DNA of 64,000 bases from Thermoleophilales bacterium (GTDB lineage: Bacteria > Actinomycetota > Thermoleophilia > Solirubrobacterales > 70-9): NCBI GenBank assembly GCA_020636895.1, contig JACJWZ010000001.1:434001-498000 (forward strand). Reading direction: 5' to 3'. A program made the translations under genes and the position numbers. The notes below the pieces were generated by a model, which saw nothing but the letters and a program-made list of their open reading frames with translations, made no database searches and was not told where the DNA came from. This document shows, piece by piece, positions 1-8,739 of this stretch. The first letter of the stretch is position 1, and the number at the start of each line of letters is the position of its first letter.

Positions 1-413
1 CTCGTGATGACGTAGTGGCCGGAGTCGCGCTCGAGCAGGTGGGGGAGGGTCGCGCGGATCGTGTGCGCGACTCCGAGGACGTTCGTCAGCACCATCGAGC
101 GCCAGTGCTCCGGGGACTCCTCGAGGAACCCGCGCGAGGCGCCGAAGCCGGCGTTCGAGAAGACGACGTCGAACCCGCCGAAGCGCTCGATGGCGGCCGC
201 GGCGAGAGCCTCCACCGATTCCCACTCCGTGACGTCCGTGGGAGCGACGAGCACGTCGTCGCCTCCGCCGAGTTCCGCGGCGAGCTCCTGCAGCGGCTCC
301 TCGCGGCGCGAGGCCAGGACGAGGTTGTAGCCGGCTTCGCGCAGGCGCTTTGCGGTGGCGGCGCCGATGCCCGTGCTGGCGCCGGTGATCAGGGCGGTGC
401 GTGATTCGCTCAT
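1..413 (-). CDS. SDR-family oxidoreductase (3' end cut by window)
   Basis: This is the N-terminal ~137 residues of a short-chain dehydrogenase/reductase, an NAD(P)(H)-dependent oxidoreductase of the Rossmann fold. The start ATG is at 413-411. The nucleotide-binding motif TGASTGIGA lies at residues ~10-18, and an NAG motif (SNAGFG) follows the fourth strand at ~92. The catalytic Ser-Tyr-Lys part lies beyond the window edge, so the substrate cannot be guessed. It is divergent from ccmE, with 79 bp between the two starts. The family call is firm; the specific reaction is unknown. Confidence 0.88.
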   Translation of the reverse strand, partial: MSESRTALITGASTGIGAATAKRLREAGYNLVLASRREEPLQELAAELGGGDDVLVAPTDVTEWESVEALAAAAIERFGGFDVVFSNAGFGASRGFLEESPEHWRSMVLTNVLGVAHTIRATLPHLLERDSGHYVIT

Positions 414-492
414 GCGCCCATTCTTAGCAGCGGGCCGATCGGCCGTCGACGCATTGAGCCGGGGTCTCGACCCTGCGATAATCCGCGACCCC

Positions 493-930
493 ATGGATCC
501 GGATCGCAAGCGGCGCTACCGCCTGATCGTGGCGTTGACGGCCGTCGTCCTGCTCGCCACCGCGGGGCTGTACGTGACGTACAGCGCCTTCAGCGGCTCG
601 ACCGAGACGAAGGAGCCCTCCCAGGTGCTCGCCGACGGGCCCAACGGCGAGTCCGCGCAGGTGACCGGCAAGGTCGTCTCCTACAAGCGTGAGGGCGCCG
701 ACCTCAGCTTCGTTCTCGAGGATCGCGACGGTGGCACCCAGACCCTCCCGGTGGAGTACACGGGGATCGTCCCCGACCCCTTCCGTGAGGGCCGTGAGGT
801 GATCGTCACCGGCACGCTGGATCAGGAGGGCGTCTTGATGGCGCAGAAGGACAGCCTGATCACGAAGTGCCCCTCGAAGTTCAGCGACGAGGCCGAGGCT
901 GATCCTGAGCACGTGATCATCGAGCAGTGA
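493..930 (+). CDS. ccmE: CcmE heme chaperone, cysteine-type (CxxxF)
   Basis: Periplasmic-side, membrane-anchored heme chaperone of cytochrome c maturation system I, 145 aa. It would take heme from CcmC and deliver it to CcmF. One N-terminal membrane segment (residues ~10-32) is followed by the OB-fold (VTGKVVSYKREG...EVIVTGTL). Classical CcmE binds heme covalently through His in HxxxY. Here the aligned segment reads ITKCPSKF, placing Cys126 at the heme-linking position and Phe130 at the tyrosine position. ATG 493 was chosen because the upstream in-frame extension has no CcmE-like features. The GTG start of ccmF overlaps its stop (GTGA), so the two are translationally coupled. The remaining ccm genes are not in this window. 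Confidence 0.88.
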   Translation: MDPDRKRRYRLIVALTAVVLLATAGLYVTYSAFSGSTETKEPSQVLADGPNGESAQVTGKVVSYKREGADLSFVLEDRDGGTQTLPVEYTGIVPDPFREGREVIVTGTLDQEGVLMAQKDSLITKCPSKFSDEAEADPEHVIIEQ

Positions 931-3194
931 CGGCGCTCGGCTCCGCGGCGCTCGTCGCCTCCCTGCTCGTCGCCTGCTACGCCGCCGTCGCCGCCCTGAT
1001 CGCGACCCGCGGCGACCGCCGCTGGGCCGTCTCCGCACGGCGCGGCATCTACGCGATGTTCGGCCTGCTCCTGCTTGCCGTGATCACGCTCGAGATCTCG
1101 TTCCTCCGCACCGACCTCACGGTGGCGCTGGTCGCCGAGCATTCCTCGGAGACGACGCCCGTCCTCTACAAGCTCACCGCCCTCTGGGGGAGCCAGGCGG
1201 GATCGCTGCTGCTGTGGGCGTTCGTGCTCTCGATCGCCTCCTCCGCGGTGCTCTACATCACCCGCAACAAGCACCGCGAGGTGGTCCCGTGGGCGACCGC
1301 GGTGCTCGCCGGGGTCGCGATCTTCTTCATCGGGATGATGGTCGCCGGGATCTTCTTCCCGGAGGCGGATTCGTGGCCATTCGCCGCCTCCGACCCCGTG
1401 CCCGAGGTGGGCGCCGGGCTGACCCCGCTGCTCATGCACCCGGCGATGGCCATCCACCCGCCGATGCTCTACTCGGGCTACGTCTTCTTCACGATCCCGT
1501 TCGCCTTCGCGATCGGCGCCCTGATCACCCGTCGCCTCGACGCGAGCTGGATCCGTTCGACGCGCCGCTTCGCGCTCGTCGCCTGGGTCTTCCTCTCCAT
1601 CGGGATCGCGCTCGGCGCCCGCTGGTCCTACAGCGAGCTCGGCTGGGGCGGCTACTGGGCCTGGGATCCGGTCGAGAACGCGGCGCTGATCCCCTGGCTC
1701 ACCGGCACCGCCTTCCTGCATTCGATCATGGTCCAGGAGCGGCGCGGCATGCTTCGCGTCTGGAACGTGTCGCTGATCTGCGCCACGTTCGTGCTCTCGC
1801 TGCTCGGCACCTTCCTCGTCCGCTCGGGCGTCCTGCAGTCGATCCACGCCTTCGGCGAATCGAAGGTCGGCGTGCCGCTCCTCGTCCTGATCGGCATCGT
1901 CACGATCGGCTCGACGATCCTGATCGCCTCCCGCCGCGAGTCGCTGCAGTCCGAGCGCCGCCTCGACTCGCTGCTCAGCCGCGAGGCGATCTTCCTCGTC
2001 AACAACATCCTCCTCGTCGGGCTCGCCGCCGTGATCCTCTTCGGGACCTTCTTCCCGCTGATCTCCGACCTCGTCGGCGACAAGGCATCGATCGGGCCGC
2101 CTTGGTTCAACCGGTTCGCGACTCCGCTCGCGATCGGGCTCGTCTTCTTCATGGGCATCGGTCCGCTGGTCGCCTGGCGGCGGGTCAGCCTCGCCGGCAT
2201 CCTCCGGGCGGTCGGCATCCCGCTCGCCGTCACCCTCATCGGCGCGGTCATCCTCGCCTTCACGATCGGGATCTCCGAGAGCCCGACCGCCTACGCGCTC
2301 TTCCTCGGCGGGATCTTCACGCTCGCCGCGATCGTCCAGGAGGTCGTGCGCGGGGTCGAGGCACGCCAGTCGCTCGGCGGCGGCGGTGTCTTCGCTTCTT
2401 TGGGCTCGCTGCTGACCCGCAACAGACGGCGCTACGGCGGCTACATCGTCCACGTCGGCCTCGTCCTCGCTCTGTTCGGGATCGCCGCTTCCTCGAGCTT
2501 CCAGACGAGCAGGGACCTGCGGCTCTCGCCCGGCGACAGCGCCGAGGTCGGCGACTACACCGTCACCTACGCGCGGCCCTACGCGCAGGTCCCTCCGGCG
2601 CTCGCCTCCGACCTCGACGCGGCCGGCGTCGCGGCTCTCGGCAACGACGAGGACAAGATCGCCTTCGGCGCGGTGCTCTCCGTGACCCGCGACGGCAAGA
2701 CGGTGACCACGCTGAATCCGTCTCGCGAGTACTACTCGCCCGACAACCCCGACCCGACCGCGCCCATCCAGAGCTTCTTCCAGGGGGAGCCGACCAGCGA
2801 GGTCGGCCGCGACGAGGGCCCGACACGGGATCTGTGGAGCTCGATGCAGCCCGACCTGAGCTCCTTCGACCGCGAGATCGACGGCTTCGACCAGCGCTAC
2901 GCGAAGGTCATCGAGGGGCTCACCCCGGAGCAGGCGTCGAACCCGGTCAACCAGCAGCAGCTCGCGGCGCTGCAGGCCGCTGAGATCGGCAACCTCGTCC
3001 AGCGCTACATGAACGAGACCCCGCCGGCCGAGATCCGCTTCAACGTCAACCCGTTCGTGATCTGGTTCTGGATCGGCGTCGCCGTCGGCGTCGGCGGTGC
3101 CCTGTTCGGGCTCTGGCCGAGCGGCGAAGGCAGGCGCCGGCGCGTTTCCGACGTCTACGGAGCCCGCTTGGCCCGCGACCTGTCGCGGATCTGA
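927..3194 (+). CDS. ccmF: CcmF heme lyase subunit of cytochrome c maturation
   Basis: Large polytopic membrane protein (755 aa, GTG start) of the heme-handling family. It receives holo-CcmE heme and helps ligate it to apocytochrome c. The tryptophan-rich WWD heme-contact motif is clear (GWGGYWAWDPVENAA, residues ~238-252). Histidines that may be heme ligands flank it (HPAMAIHPPMLYSG at ~171 and HSIMVQERR at ~268). A large extracytoplasmic domain occupies ~505-690, and one last membrane helix precedes a basic tail. It is longer than E. coli CcmF (~650 aa), mainly in the extracytoplasmic domain. It overlaps ccmE by 4 bases and is followed closely by the ccmI-like gene, consistent with an operon. 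Confidence 0.94.
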   Translation: MTALGSAALVASLLVACYAAVAALIATRGDRRWAVSARRGIYAMFGLLLLAVITLEISFLRTDLTVALVAEHSSETTPVLYKLTALWGSQAGSLLLWAFVLSIASSAVLYITRNKHREVVPWATAVLAGVAIFFIGMMVAGIFFPEADSWPFAASDPVPEVGAGLTPLLMHPAMAIHPPMLYSGYVFFTIPFAFAIGALITRRLDASWIRSTRRFALVAWVFLSIGIALGARWSYSELGWGGYWAWDPVENAALIPWLTGTAFLHSIMVQERRGMLRVWNVSLICATFVLSLLGTFLVRSGVLQSIHAFGESKVGVPLLVLIGIVTIGSTILIASRRESLQSERRLDSLLSREAIFLVNNILLVGLAAVILFGTFFPLISDLVGDKASIGPPWFNRFATPLAIGLVFFMGIGPLVAWRRVSLAGILRAVGIPLAVTLIGAVILAFTIGISESPTAYALFLGGIFTLAAIVQEVVRGVEARQSLGGGGVFASLGSLLTRNRRRYGGYIVHVGLVLALFGIAASSSFQTSRDLRLSPGDSAEVGDYTVTYARPYAQVPPALASDLDAAGVAALGNDEDKIAFGAVLSVTRDGKTVTTLNPSREYYSPDNPDPTAPIQSFFQGEPTSEVGRDEGPTRDLWSSMQPDLSSFDREIDGFDQRYAKVIEGLTPEQASNPVNQQQLAALQAAEIGNLVQRYMNETPPAEIRFNVNPFVIWFWIGVAVGVGGALFGLWPSGEGRRRRVSDVYGARLARDLSRI

Positions 3195-3241
3195 CGACCC
3201 ATCCACCGCTGTATACGGAGCCGTCTGCCGGATAGATACGA

Positions 3242-3634
3242 ATGGAGCTGCTGATCGCGATCATCATCGTGTCCGTCGTCGCCGCGTGGGTGACGATGCC
3301 GCTGCGCCGCGGCGAGGGCGCTCTCGACCATGGGCTCGAGGATCCTCATCTCGCCGACCTCGAGGCGCGCAAGCAGGCCAAGTACCGCGAGATCCGTGAC
3401 AGCGAGCTCGATCACGCCCAGGGGAAGCTCGGCGACGACGAGTTCGCCCGCCAGGACGCCGAGCTGCGCCGCGAGGCGATCGCGATCCTCAAGGAGATCG
3501 ACGCCGTGACCGCCGCGAAGCCGGAGAGCGCCGGGGCCGCGGAAGCCGGGGAGAGCGCCGGGGCCGCGGAAGGCACGCTCGAAACCGCTGGTTCACGCCC
3601 CGCAGGGGCCGCCCCGGATCGGGACGAGCAGTAG
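3242..3634 (+). CDS. CcmI-like cytochrome c biogenesis protein (short)
   Basis: A 130-residue protein with one N-terminal membrane helix (MELLIAIIIVSVVAAWVTMPL). A predicted helical segment follows, rich in Glu/Asp/Arg (LEARKQAKYREIRDSELDH...GKLGDDEF), resembling the N-terminal part of CcmI/CycH. That protein presents apocytochrome to the heme ligation complex. The TPR domain of full CcmI is absent; the C-terminus is a low-complexity Ala/Glu/Gly tail with an imperfect direct repeat ESAGAAE. Position directly after ccmF supports the role. An alternative is a generic membrane protein with a coiled coil. Confidence 0.6.
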   Translation: MELLIAIIIVSVVAAWVTMPLRRGEGALDHGLEDPHLADLEARKQAKYREIRDSELDHAQGKLGDDEFARQDAELRREAIAILKEIDAVTAAKPESAGAAEAGESAGAAEGTLETAGSRPAGAAPDRDEQ

Positions 3635-3653
3635 TCATCTACACTGCCCCGCC

Positions 3654-3878
3654 GTGGAAACGATCCTCGGCATAGTCCAGGTGATCATCTCGATCGTGAT
3701 GATCTTCCTGGTCCTCCTGCACTCGGGCAAGGACGCTGGCCTCTCCGGCGCGTTCGGGATCGGCGGCGGCGGCAGCTCCTTCGGCGGCGGCTCGCTCGTC
3801 GAGCGCAACCTCGACCGCTGGACGATCTTCTTTGCCGTCCTGTTCGTCGTCAACACCATCGTCCTGCTCAAGATCTAG
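3654..3878 (+). CDS. secG: SecG preprotein translocase subunit
   Basis: Small (74 aa) two-helix membrane protein of the SecYEG translocon, GTG start at 3654. The helices are at residues ~4-22 and ~56-72. The hallmark glycine-rich cytosolic loop contains SGKDAGLSGAFGIGGGG and is followed by a conserved LVERNLDRWT-type segment. The length matches the family. It lies 19 bp after the ccmI-like gene and 22 bp before the lipoprotein gene, all on the same strand. Confidence 0.92.
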   Translation: METILGIVQVIISIVMIFLVLLHSGKDAGLSGAFGIGGGGSSFGGGSLVERNLDRWTIFFAVLFVVNTIVLLKI

Positions 3879-3900
3879 CGACCGCCGGCGACCGCGCCGC

Positions 3901-4812
3901 GTGGCGGCGGCGGCGGCGGCTCTCGGCCTGTCCCTCGTCCTGCTCGCCGGCTGCGGTGGACAGGAGGCGAGCGGACCCGAGCCCGAAGGAGCTCCGCCCC
4001 AACCGGGCGGTGAGCTGAGCATCGCGGTCGACGGCCGGATCCGGACGATCGACCCCCTGTTCGCCTCGTCGCGGGCCGAGCGCCTCGCCTCGCGCCAGGT
4101 GTACGAGCCGCTCGTCTCGCGGCAGAACGGCCCCTTCGGGCAGACGAGGCGACTCCCGGGCCTCGCGCGCCGGCTCCAGTCCAACGAGAACGCGACGCTT
4201 TGGTCGCTGCGCCTGCGCGACGGCGTCTCGTTCGCCGACGGCGAGCTGCTCGACGCCGACGCCGTGAAGGCCAACGCCGAGCGCTGGATGAGCGCCCACG
4301 TCGTTCCCGGCCTCAGCTTCGTCGACTCGCCGCGCCCCGGTCTGGTCAGGTTCTTCCTCGATCGGCCCGACGCGGGCTTCGCGCGGACGCTCGCGCAGCC
4401 CCGCCTCGGCCTCGTCGCCTCGGGAGCGATCTCCTCCGGGGTCGCGGGAATCGGGGTGGGAGAGTGGGGGACGGGTCCGTTCGAGCTCCGTGAGCGGCGC
4501 GGGAGGGACGTGGTCCTCGCGCGCAACGCGGGTTGGTGGGGAACGCCGCTCGGACTCGGTCCGGGTGTCGATCAGATCGCCCTGCACGGCTCCGGGTCCT
4601 CGGCCATCCGCGCCGAGCAACTCGAGTCGGGGCAGGTCCGGGTGGCCGACGAGCTCGACCACGGTGGCGCCGATGCAGCCGCCGCCGACCCGCTCCTGAC
4701 GACGATCAACGGCGACGGCGAGACGATGGGGCTCGAGCGCTCGGTGCGCGGGATCGACACCGCCGCCGCGGGCCAGTCCCTCTCCGACGTCTGGTTCAGC
4801 GACATCGGCTGA
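3901..4812 (+). CDS. Short solute-binding lipoprotein related to family 5 (Opp/Dpp-type)
   Basis: Predicted lipoprotein of 303 aa starting at GTG 3901; a longer in-frame reading exists, but this start yields a clean signal peptide ending in lipobox LLAGC (Cys ~18). The mature N-terminus (GGELSIAVDGRIRTIDPLF, then QVYEPLV and LWSLRLRDGVSFADGELLDADAV) matches the first lobe of extracellular solute-binding proteins of the oligopeptide/dipeptide family. Normal members are 500-600 aa, so the usual second lobe is missing. The tail (LERSVRGIDTAAAGQSLSDVWF) resembles the end of family members, suggesting a stable shortened form with an internal loss rather than a simple truncation. No permease or ATPase gene is adjacent. 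The ligand is unknown. Confidence 0.65.
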   Translation: MAAAAAALGLSLVLLAGCGGQEASGPEPEGAPPQPGGELSIAVDGRIRTIDPLFASSRAERLASRQVYEPLVSRQNGPFGQTRRLPGLARRLQSNENATLWSLRLRDGVSFADGELLDADAVKANAERWMSAHVVPGLSFVDSPRPGLVRFFLDRPDAGFARTLAQPRLGLVASGAISSGVAGIGVGEWGTGPFELRERRGRDVVLARNAGWWGTPLGLGPGVDQIALHGSGSSAIRAEQLESGQVRVADELDHGGADAAAADPLLTTINGDGETMGLERSVRGIDTAAAGQSLSDVWFSDIG

Positions 4813-4870
4813 GGGATCCCGCTCGGCATGAGCCGGGTGGAAGGCCCGGCCGGGAGCCCTTTGTCGACCA

Positions 4871-4890
4871 TTCCGACTATGTCGATAGGA
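4871..4890 (+). promoter_or_regulatory. Candidate operator/promoter upstream of the sulfate transport operon
   Basis: An imperfect dyad, TTCCGAC...GATAGGA, lies at 4871-4890. It is followed by a weak promoter-like pair: GACATT at 4897-4902 and TACATT at 4919-4924, with a 16-bp spacer, about 49 bp before the sbp start. The TTCC...GGA dyad form recalls sites of Rrf2/CymR-type cysteine regulators, but the identity of the regulator is a guess. Confidence 0.3.
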
Positions 4891-4972
4891 CGAGTGGACA
4901 TTGCGCCGCCGACGCTGCTACATTCCCGCGCCGTTGTTCACCAAACCAATCAAGAAGGTCGAAAACAAACCC

Positions 4973-6031
4973 ATGCATCTCATCGATTCGATTCGCTCGC
5001 GCGCAGCGCGGGTGACCATGGCTGCGGCGGCGACCGCGGCCCTCGGAGTGGGTGTTGCCGCGTGCGGCAGCGACAGCTCCGGGTCGAGCGACTCGACCGG
5101 GCCGCAGAGCGGCGAGGTCGCGCTGGTCGGCTACTCAACGCCGACCGACGCCTATGAGACCGTCCTCCAGCCCGGGTTCCAGGGCACCGAGGACGGCGCC
5201 GACGTCACGTTCACGAACTCGTTCGGCGCTTCCGGCGATCAGTCGCGCGCGGTCGAGGCCGGTCAGCCGGCTGACATCGTCCACTTCGCGCTCGGCCCCG
5301 ACGTCGAGCGGCTGGTCGATGCCGGCCTGGTCGACGACGACTGGGACGACGGCGAGTACAAGGGCACCTACCAGGAGTCCGTCGTGGCGTTCACGGTCCG
5401 TGGCGGCAACCCGAAGAACATCAAGAGCTGGGACGACCTGATCCGCGACGACGTGGATGTGCTCGTCCCGAACCCGTTCACCTCGGGTGGTGCTCGTTGG
5501 GACATCATGGCCGCCTACGGTCAAGCGATCGAGGAGGGCGCCTCCGAGGACGAGGCTCTCGAGTTCACGAAGAAGCTGCTCGAGAACGTGACGACCCAGG
5601 ACGCGAGCGCCTCCGACGCGCTCGAGACGTTCACCGCCGGCGAGGGCGACGTGCTGATCTCCTACGAGAGCGAGGCATACCGCGCCCAGGACGCCGGCGA
5701 GGATGTCGACGTCATCGTCCCCGACAGCACGATCAAGATCGAGACCAAGGGCGCCGTGCTCAACGACGAGTCCGCCCTGAACCCGGGTGCGGCCCAGGCG
5801 TTCGAGGACTACCTGCTCTCGCCCGAGGGCCAGCAGGGCTTCGCCGACGAGGGCTTCCGCCCGGTCGATCCCGACGTGCTCGCGGAGAACGAGGACAAGT
5901 ACCCGATCCCGTCCGGTCTCTTCACCATCGACGACTTCGGTGGCTGGGACCAGGTCACCGAGGAGTTCTTCGGTGAGGAGGACGGCAAGATCACCAAGAT
6001 CGAGCAGGACCTGGGGGTTCCGACCGCCTGA
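4973..6031 (+). CDS. sbp: Sulfate/thiosulfate-binding lipoprotein of ABC transporter
   Basis: Extracellular substrate-binding component of the sulfate permease, 352 aa. ATG 4973 gives a signal peptide with lipobox VAAC (Cys31), so the protein should be lipid-anchored. Family signatures include VGYSTPTDAYETVLQPGF near the mature N-terminus, TFTNSFGASGDQSRAVEAG, and NPFTSGGARWDIMAAYG, the conserved oxyanion-binding region of Sbp/CysP. It is the first gene of a four-gene operon with overlapping stop-start codons (sbp-cysT-cysW-cysA). Sulfate versus thiosulfate specificity cannot be separated by sequence alone. Confidence 0.93.
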   Translation: MHLIDSIRSRAARVTMAAAATAALGVGVAACGSDSSGSSDSTGPQSGEVALVGYSTPTDAYETVLQPGFQGTEDGADVTFTNSFGASGDQSRAVEAGQPADIVHFALGPDVERLVDAGLVDDDWDDGEYKGTYQESVVAFTVRGGNPKNIKSWDDLIRDDVDVLVPNPFTSGGARWDIMAAYGQAIEEGASEDEALEFTKKLLENVTTQDASASDALETFTAGEGDVLISYESEAYRAQDAGEDVDVIVPDSTIKIETKGAVLNDESALNPGAAQAFEDYLLSPEGQQGFADEGFRPVDPDVLAENEDKYPIPSGLFTIDDFGGWDQVTEEFFGEEDGKITKIEQDLGVPTA

Positions 6032-6849
6032 TGGCCGGAACCGCTACAGCTCCGCGTCTCCCGAGGCAGGCCGCTTTCCGGCCTCGCCTCGGGAGCGCCC
6101 TGCTATCTCGCGGGATCGTGGTCACGTGGCTCAGTGTGATCGTGCTGATCCCGATCGTCGCGCTGACGCTGAAGGCCTTCTCCACAGGCCCGATCGAGTT
6201 CTGGGACGCCGTCAGCAGCCCGCAGGCGGTTGAGGCGTTCCGCACCACGGTGCTGCTGTCGCTGATCGTCACTGCGATCAACTGCGTGATGGGCACCGCG
6301 ATTGCCTGGGTGCTCGTCCGCGACGAGTTCCCCGGCAAGGGACTGCTCAACGCGACGATCGACCTTCCCTTCGCGCTGCCGACGATCGTTGCCGGTCTGA
6401 CCCTGATCGCGCTCTACGGAAACGACAGCCCGTTCGGGATCGACATCGTCCGTACCCCGGTCGCGGTAGTCATGGCTCTGCTGTTCGTCACGCTCCCCTT
6501 CGTCGTCCGCTCAGTCCAGCCGACGCTGATCGAGCTCGACAAGGACATGGAGGAGGCCGCCGCGTCGCTCGGCGCCGGCAACCTGACCATCTTCCGCCGC
6601 ATCATCGTGCCCAACCTGCGGCCGGCGATCCTCTCCGGCGCTGCCCTCGCCTTCGCGCGGGCGATCGGGGAGTTCGGCTCGATCGTGCTCCTCGCCGGCA
6701 ACGTCAAGATCGCCTCCGTCTACATCTTCGCCAAGATCGACAGCGGTGACCCCGAGGGCGCCGCCGCGATCTCGGTCGTCCTTCTGCTCATCTCGGTCGG
6801 GATCCTGCTGCTGATGGGCCGGTTCGCGAAGAGGGGGCTGCCGATCTGA
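6031..6849 (+). CDS. cysT: Sulfate ABC transporter permease CysT (CysU)
   Basis: Inner-membrane permease, 272 aa, of the CysT/CysU family with about six helices. The conserved EAA loop that contacts the ATPase reads EEAAASLGAGNLTIFRRIIVPNLRPAI (residues ~171-197). Its ATG overlaps the sbp stop (TGATG), and its own stop overlaps the cysW start. Together with CysW it forms the heterodimeric sulfate channel. Distinguished from CysW by gene order and by the FSTGPIEFWDAVSSPQAVEAFRTT-type first loop. Confidence 0.93.
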   Translation: MAGTATAPRLPRQAAFRPRLGSALLSRGIVVTWLSVIVLIPIVALTLKAFSTGPIEFWDAVSSPQAVEAFRTTVLLSLIVTAINCVMGTAIAWVLVRDEFPGKGLLNATIDLPFALPTIVAGLTLIALYGNDSPFGIDIVRTPVAVVMALLFVTLPFVVRSVQPTLIELDKDMEEAAASLGAGNLTIFRRIIVPNLRPAILSGAALAFARAIGEFGSIVLLAGNVKIASVYIFAKIDSGDPEGAAAISVVLLLISVGILLLMGRFAKRGLPI

Positions 6850-7655
6850 TGACCGTCCCTCGCCTCAGCCAACTCGGGATCCGCTCGGTCGTCCTCTTCT
6901 ACCTGACGTTCCTCCTGCTCCTTCCCGTCGCGATGGTCTTCTATCGCGCCTTCGAGGACGGGTTCGGCGTCGCCTGGGACACGGTCACGAGCGAACAGGG
7001 GATCCACGCCCTGCAGCTGACCCTGACGACGGTCGCGATCGCGGTTCCGCTCAACACGATCTTCGGAGTCCTCGCCGCGCTGGTGCTCGTCCGCCAGAAC
7101 TTCCGCGGCAAGGCGATCCTGAACTCGCTCATCGACATCCCGTTCGCGATCTCACCCGTCGTCATTGGGCTCTCGCTCGTGCTCCTCTACGGCCCGCGCG
7201 ACACCGCCGTCGGCCAGTGGTTCTTCCAGCACGGGATCCTGATCATCTTCTCGACGCCCGGCATCGTAATCGCCTGCATCTTCGTCTCGCTGCCGTTCGT
7301 CGTCCGCGAGGTCGTTCCGGTCCTGCATGAGATCGGCGACGAGCAGGAGCAGGCCGCGAAGACGCTCGGCGCGAACTGGTGGCAGACCTTCCGGCGCGTG
7401 ACCCTGCCGGCGATCCGCTGGGGAGTCACCTACGGCGTCGTCATCTCGACGGCCCGGGTGCTCGGTGAGTTCGGCGCGGTCAGCGTCGTCTCCGGCAAGG
7501 TGATCGGGGAGACCGAGACCCTGCCGCTCTTCGTCCGTCAGCAGTTCGAGACCTTCAACGGCGCCGGCGGCTACGCCTCCGCGCTTGTGCTCGCGGTGCT
7601 CGCCCTGCTGACCCTGGTCCTGATGAACCTGATCAACCGTAGAAAGGAGAACTGA
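6849..7655 (+). CDS. cysW: Sulfate ABC transporter permease CysW
   Basis: Second permease of the sulfate importer, 268 aa, about six helices. The EAA-type coupling loop is [27 protein letters not shown] (residues ~178-204). The C-terminal [18 protein letters not shown] segment is typical for CysW. ATG overlaps the cysT stop by one base (TGATGA), and the cysA ATG overlaps the cysW stop in the same way, after a strong GAAAGGAG ribosome-binding site. Confidence 0.93.
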   Translation: MTVPRLSQLGIRSVVLFYLTFLLLLPVAMVFYRAFEDGFGVAWDTVTSEQGIHALQLTLTTVAIAVPLNTIFGVLAALVLVRQNFRGKAILNSLIDIPFAISPVVIGLSLVLLYGPRDTAVGQWFFQHGILIIFSTPGIVIACIFVSLPFVVREVVPVLHEIGDEQEQAAKTLGANWWQTFRRVTLPAIRWGVTYGVVISTARVLGEFGAVSVVSGKVIGETETLPLFVRQQFETFNGAGGYASALVLAVLALLTLVLMNLINRRKEN

Positions 7656-8662
7656 TGGGTATCGCCGTCCAGAACGTCAACAAGACGTTCGGTGATTTCA
7701 AGGCGCTCGACGATGTCACGCTCGACGTCCCCGACGGCTCGCTGACCGCGCTGCTGGGCCCCAGCGGCAGCGGCAAGTCGACCCTGCTGCGCCTCATCGC
7801 CGGGCTCGAGGAGGCCGACTCGGGCACGGTGCTCCTGAACGGGGAGGACGTCACCCACGTCTCCGTCCAGGACCGCGGCATCGGCTTCGTCTTCCAGCAC
7901 TATGCAGCCTTCAAGCACATGACCGTCCGCGACAACATCGCGTTCGGGCTGACGATCCGCAAGACGCCGAAGGACCAGATCCGCGCGCGCGTCAAGGAGC
8001 TGATCCGGCTCGTGCAGCTGAATGGGATGGCGCACCGCTATCCCTCCCAGCTCTCCGGCGGCCAGCGTCAGCGCATGGCCCTCGCCCGGGCGCTCGCGGC
8101 GCAGCCGAACCTGCTGCTGCTCGACGAGCCCTTCGGCGCCCTCGACGCGAAGGTCCGCAAGGAACTGCGCGAGTGGCTGCGGAACCTCCACGAGGAGGTC
8201 CCGGTGACCACGATCTTCGTCACCCACGACCAGGAGGAGGCGATGGACGTCGCTCAGCAGATCGTGGTCATGAACCAGGGCAAGATCGAGCAGGTCGGCG
8301 AGCCGAAGGAGCTCTACGAGAACCCGAAGACCGAGTTCGTGATGGGCTTCGTCGGTGAGGTCAACAGGCTCGGGGACGCGCTGATCCGCCCGCACGACCT
8401 CGACCTCTCCCTGACCCCGATCGAGGGTGGGGAGGAGGCGAACGTCGAGCGCGTCAGCCATCTCGGCTTCGAGGTCCGGGTCGAGCTCAGCCTCGCCAAC
8501 GGCGACCACGCCTGGGCGCAGGTCACCCGCAAGGAGGACGAGGAGCTGCAGCTCACCGAGGGCGTCAGCGTCTACGCCCGTCCGAGCCGAGCCCGCAAGT
8601 TCCAGGGGGCCGAGGCGCAAGGCGACGACGGCGCGTCCGCCGAAGAGCTTCAGGTCGCCTAG
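7655..8662 (+). CDS. cysA: Sulfate ABC transporter ATPase CysA
   Basis: ATP-hydrolysing subunit of the sulfate/thiosulfate importer, 335 aa. Walker A (GPSGSGKST, residues ~35-43), ABC signature (LSGGQRQR, ~132-139), Walker B (LLLLDEP) and H-loop (THDQEEAMD) are all present. The C-terminal region is TOBE-like and shorter than in maltose-type ATPases. It is the last gene of the operon. Two tandem GC-rich hairpins follow the stop codon and probably mark the end of the transcript. Confidence 0.95.
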   Translation: MGIAVQNVNKTFGDFKALDDVTLDVPDGSLTALLGPSGSGKSTLLRLIAGLEEADSGTVLLNGEDVTHVSVQDRGIGFVFQHYAAFKHMTVRDNIAFGLTIRKTPKDQIRARVKELIRLVQLNGMAHRYPSQLSGGQRQRMALARALAAQPNLLLLDEPFGALDAKVRKELREWLRNLHEEVPVTTIFVTHDQEEAMDVAQQIVVMNQGKIEQVGEPKELYENPKTEFVMGFVGEVNRLGDALIRPHDLDLSLTPIEGGEEANVERVSHLGFEVRVELSLANGDHAWAQVTRKEDEELQLTEGVSVYARPSRARKFQGAEAQGDDGASAEELQVA

Positions 8663-8677
8663 CGCGGGAGCGTCGCA

Positions 8678-8715
8678 GCGGCGGGAGGGCGCCCGCCGCG
8701 ACCGGCTTCGCCGGT
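8678..8715 (+). terminator. Tandem hairpins after cysA
   Basis: Two perfect stems follow the cysA stop. The first pairs GCGGCGGG (8678-8685) with CCCGCCGC (8692-8699). The second pairs ACCGGC (8701-8706) with GCCGGT (8710-8715) around a TTC loop. There is no T-run, so intrinsic termination is plausible but unproven. Confidence 0.45.
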
Positions 8716-8718
8716 AAA

Positions 8719-8734
8719 TGAGAATGTAGTCTCA
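8719..8734 (+). promoter_or_regulatory. Candidate metal-regulator operator before the CDF exporter gene
   Basis: TGAGAATGTAGTCTCA is an interrupted palindrome (arms TGAGA/TCTCA) in an AT-richer patch ending 5 bp before the exporter ATG. It resembles Fur/Zur-family boxes (TGA-rich arms around AAT), but it is 16 bp and imperfect. The position implies a near-leaderless transcript with the operator over the start site. The regulator is not identified. Confidence 0.3.
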
Positions 8735-8739
8735 GCTCC

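Noticed and set aside
822..3206. A 794-codon open frame antisense to ccmF
   Set aside because: It is a shadow of GC-rich codon bias. Its product is low-complexity Glu/Asp/Arg sequence with no domain, while the plus strand encodes a clear CcmF.
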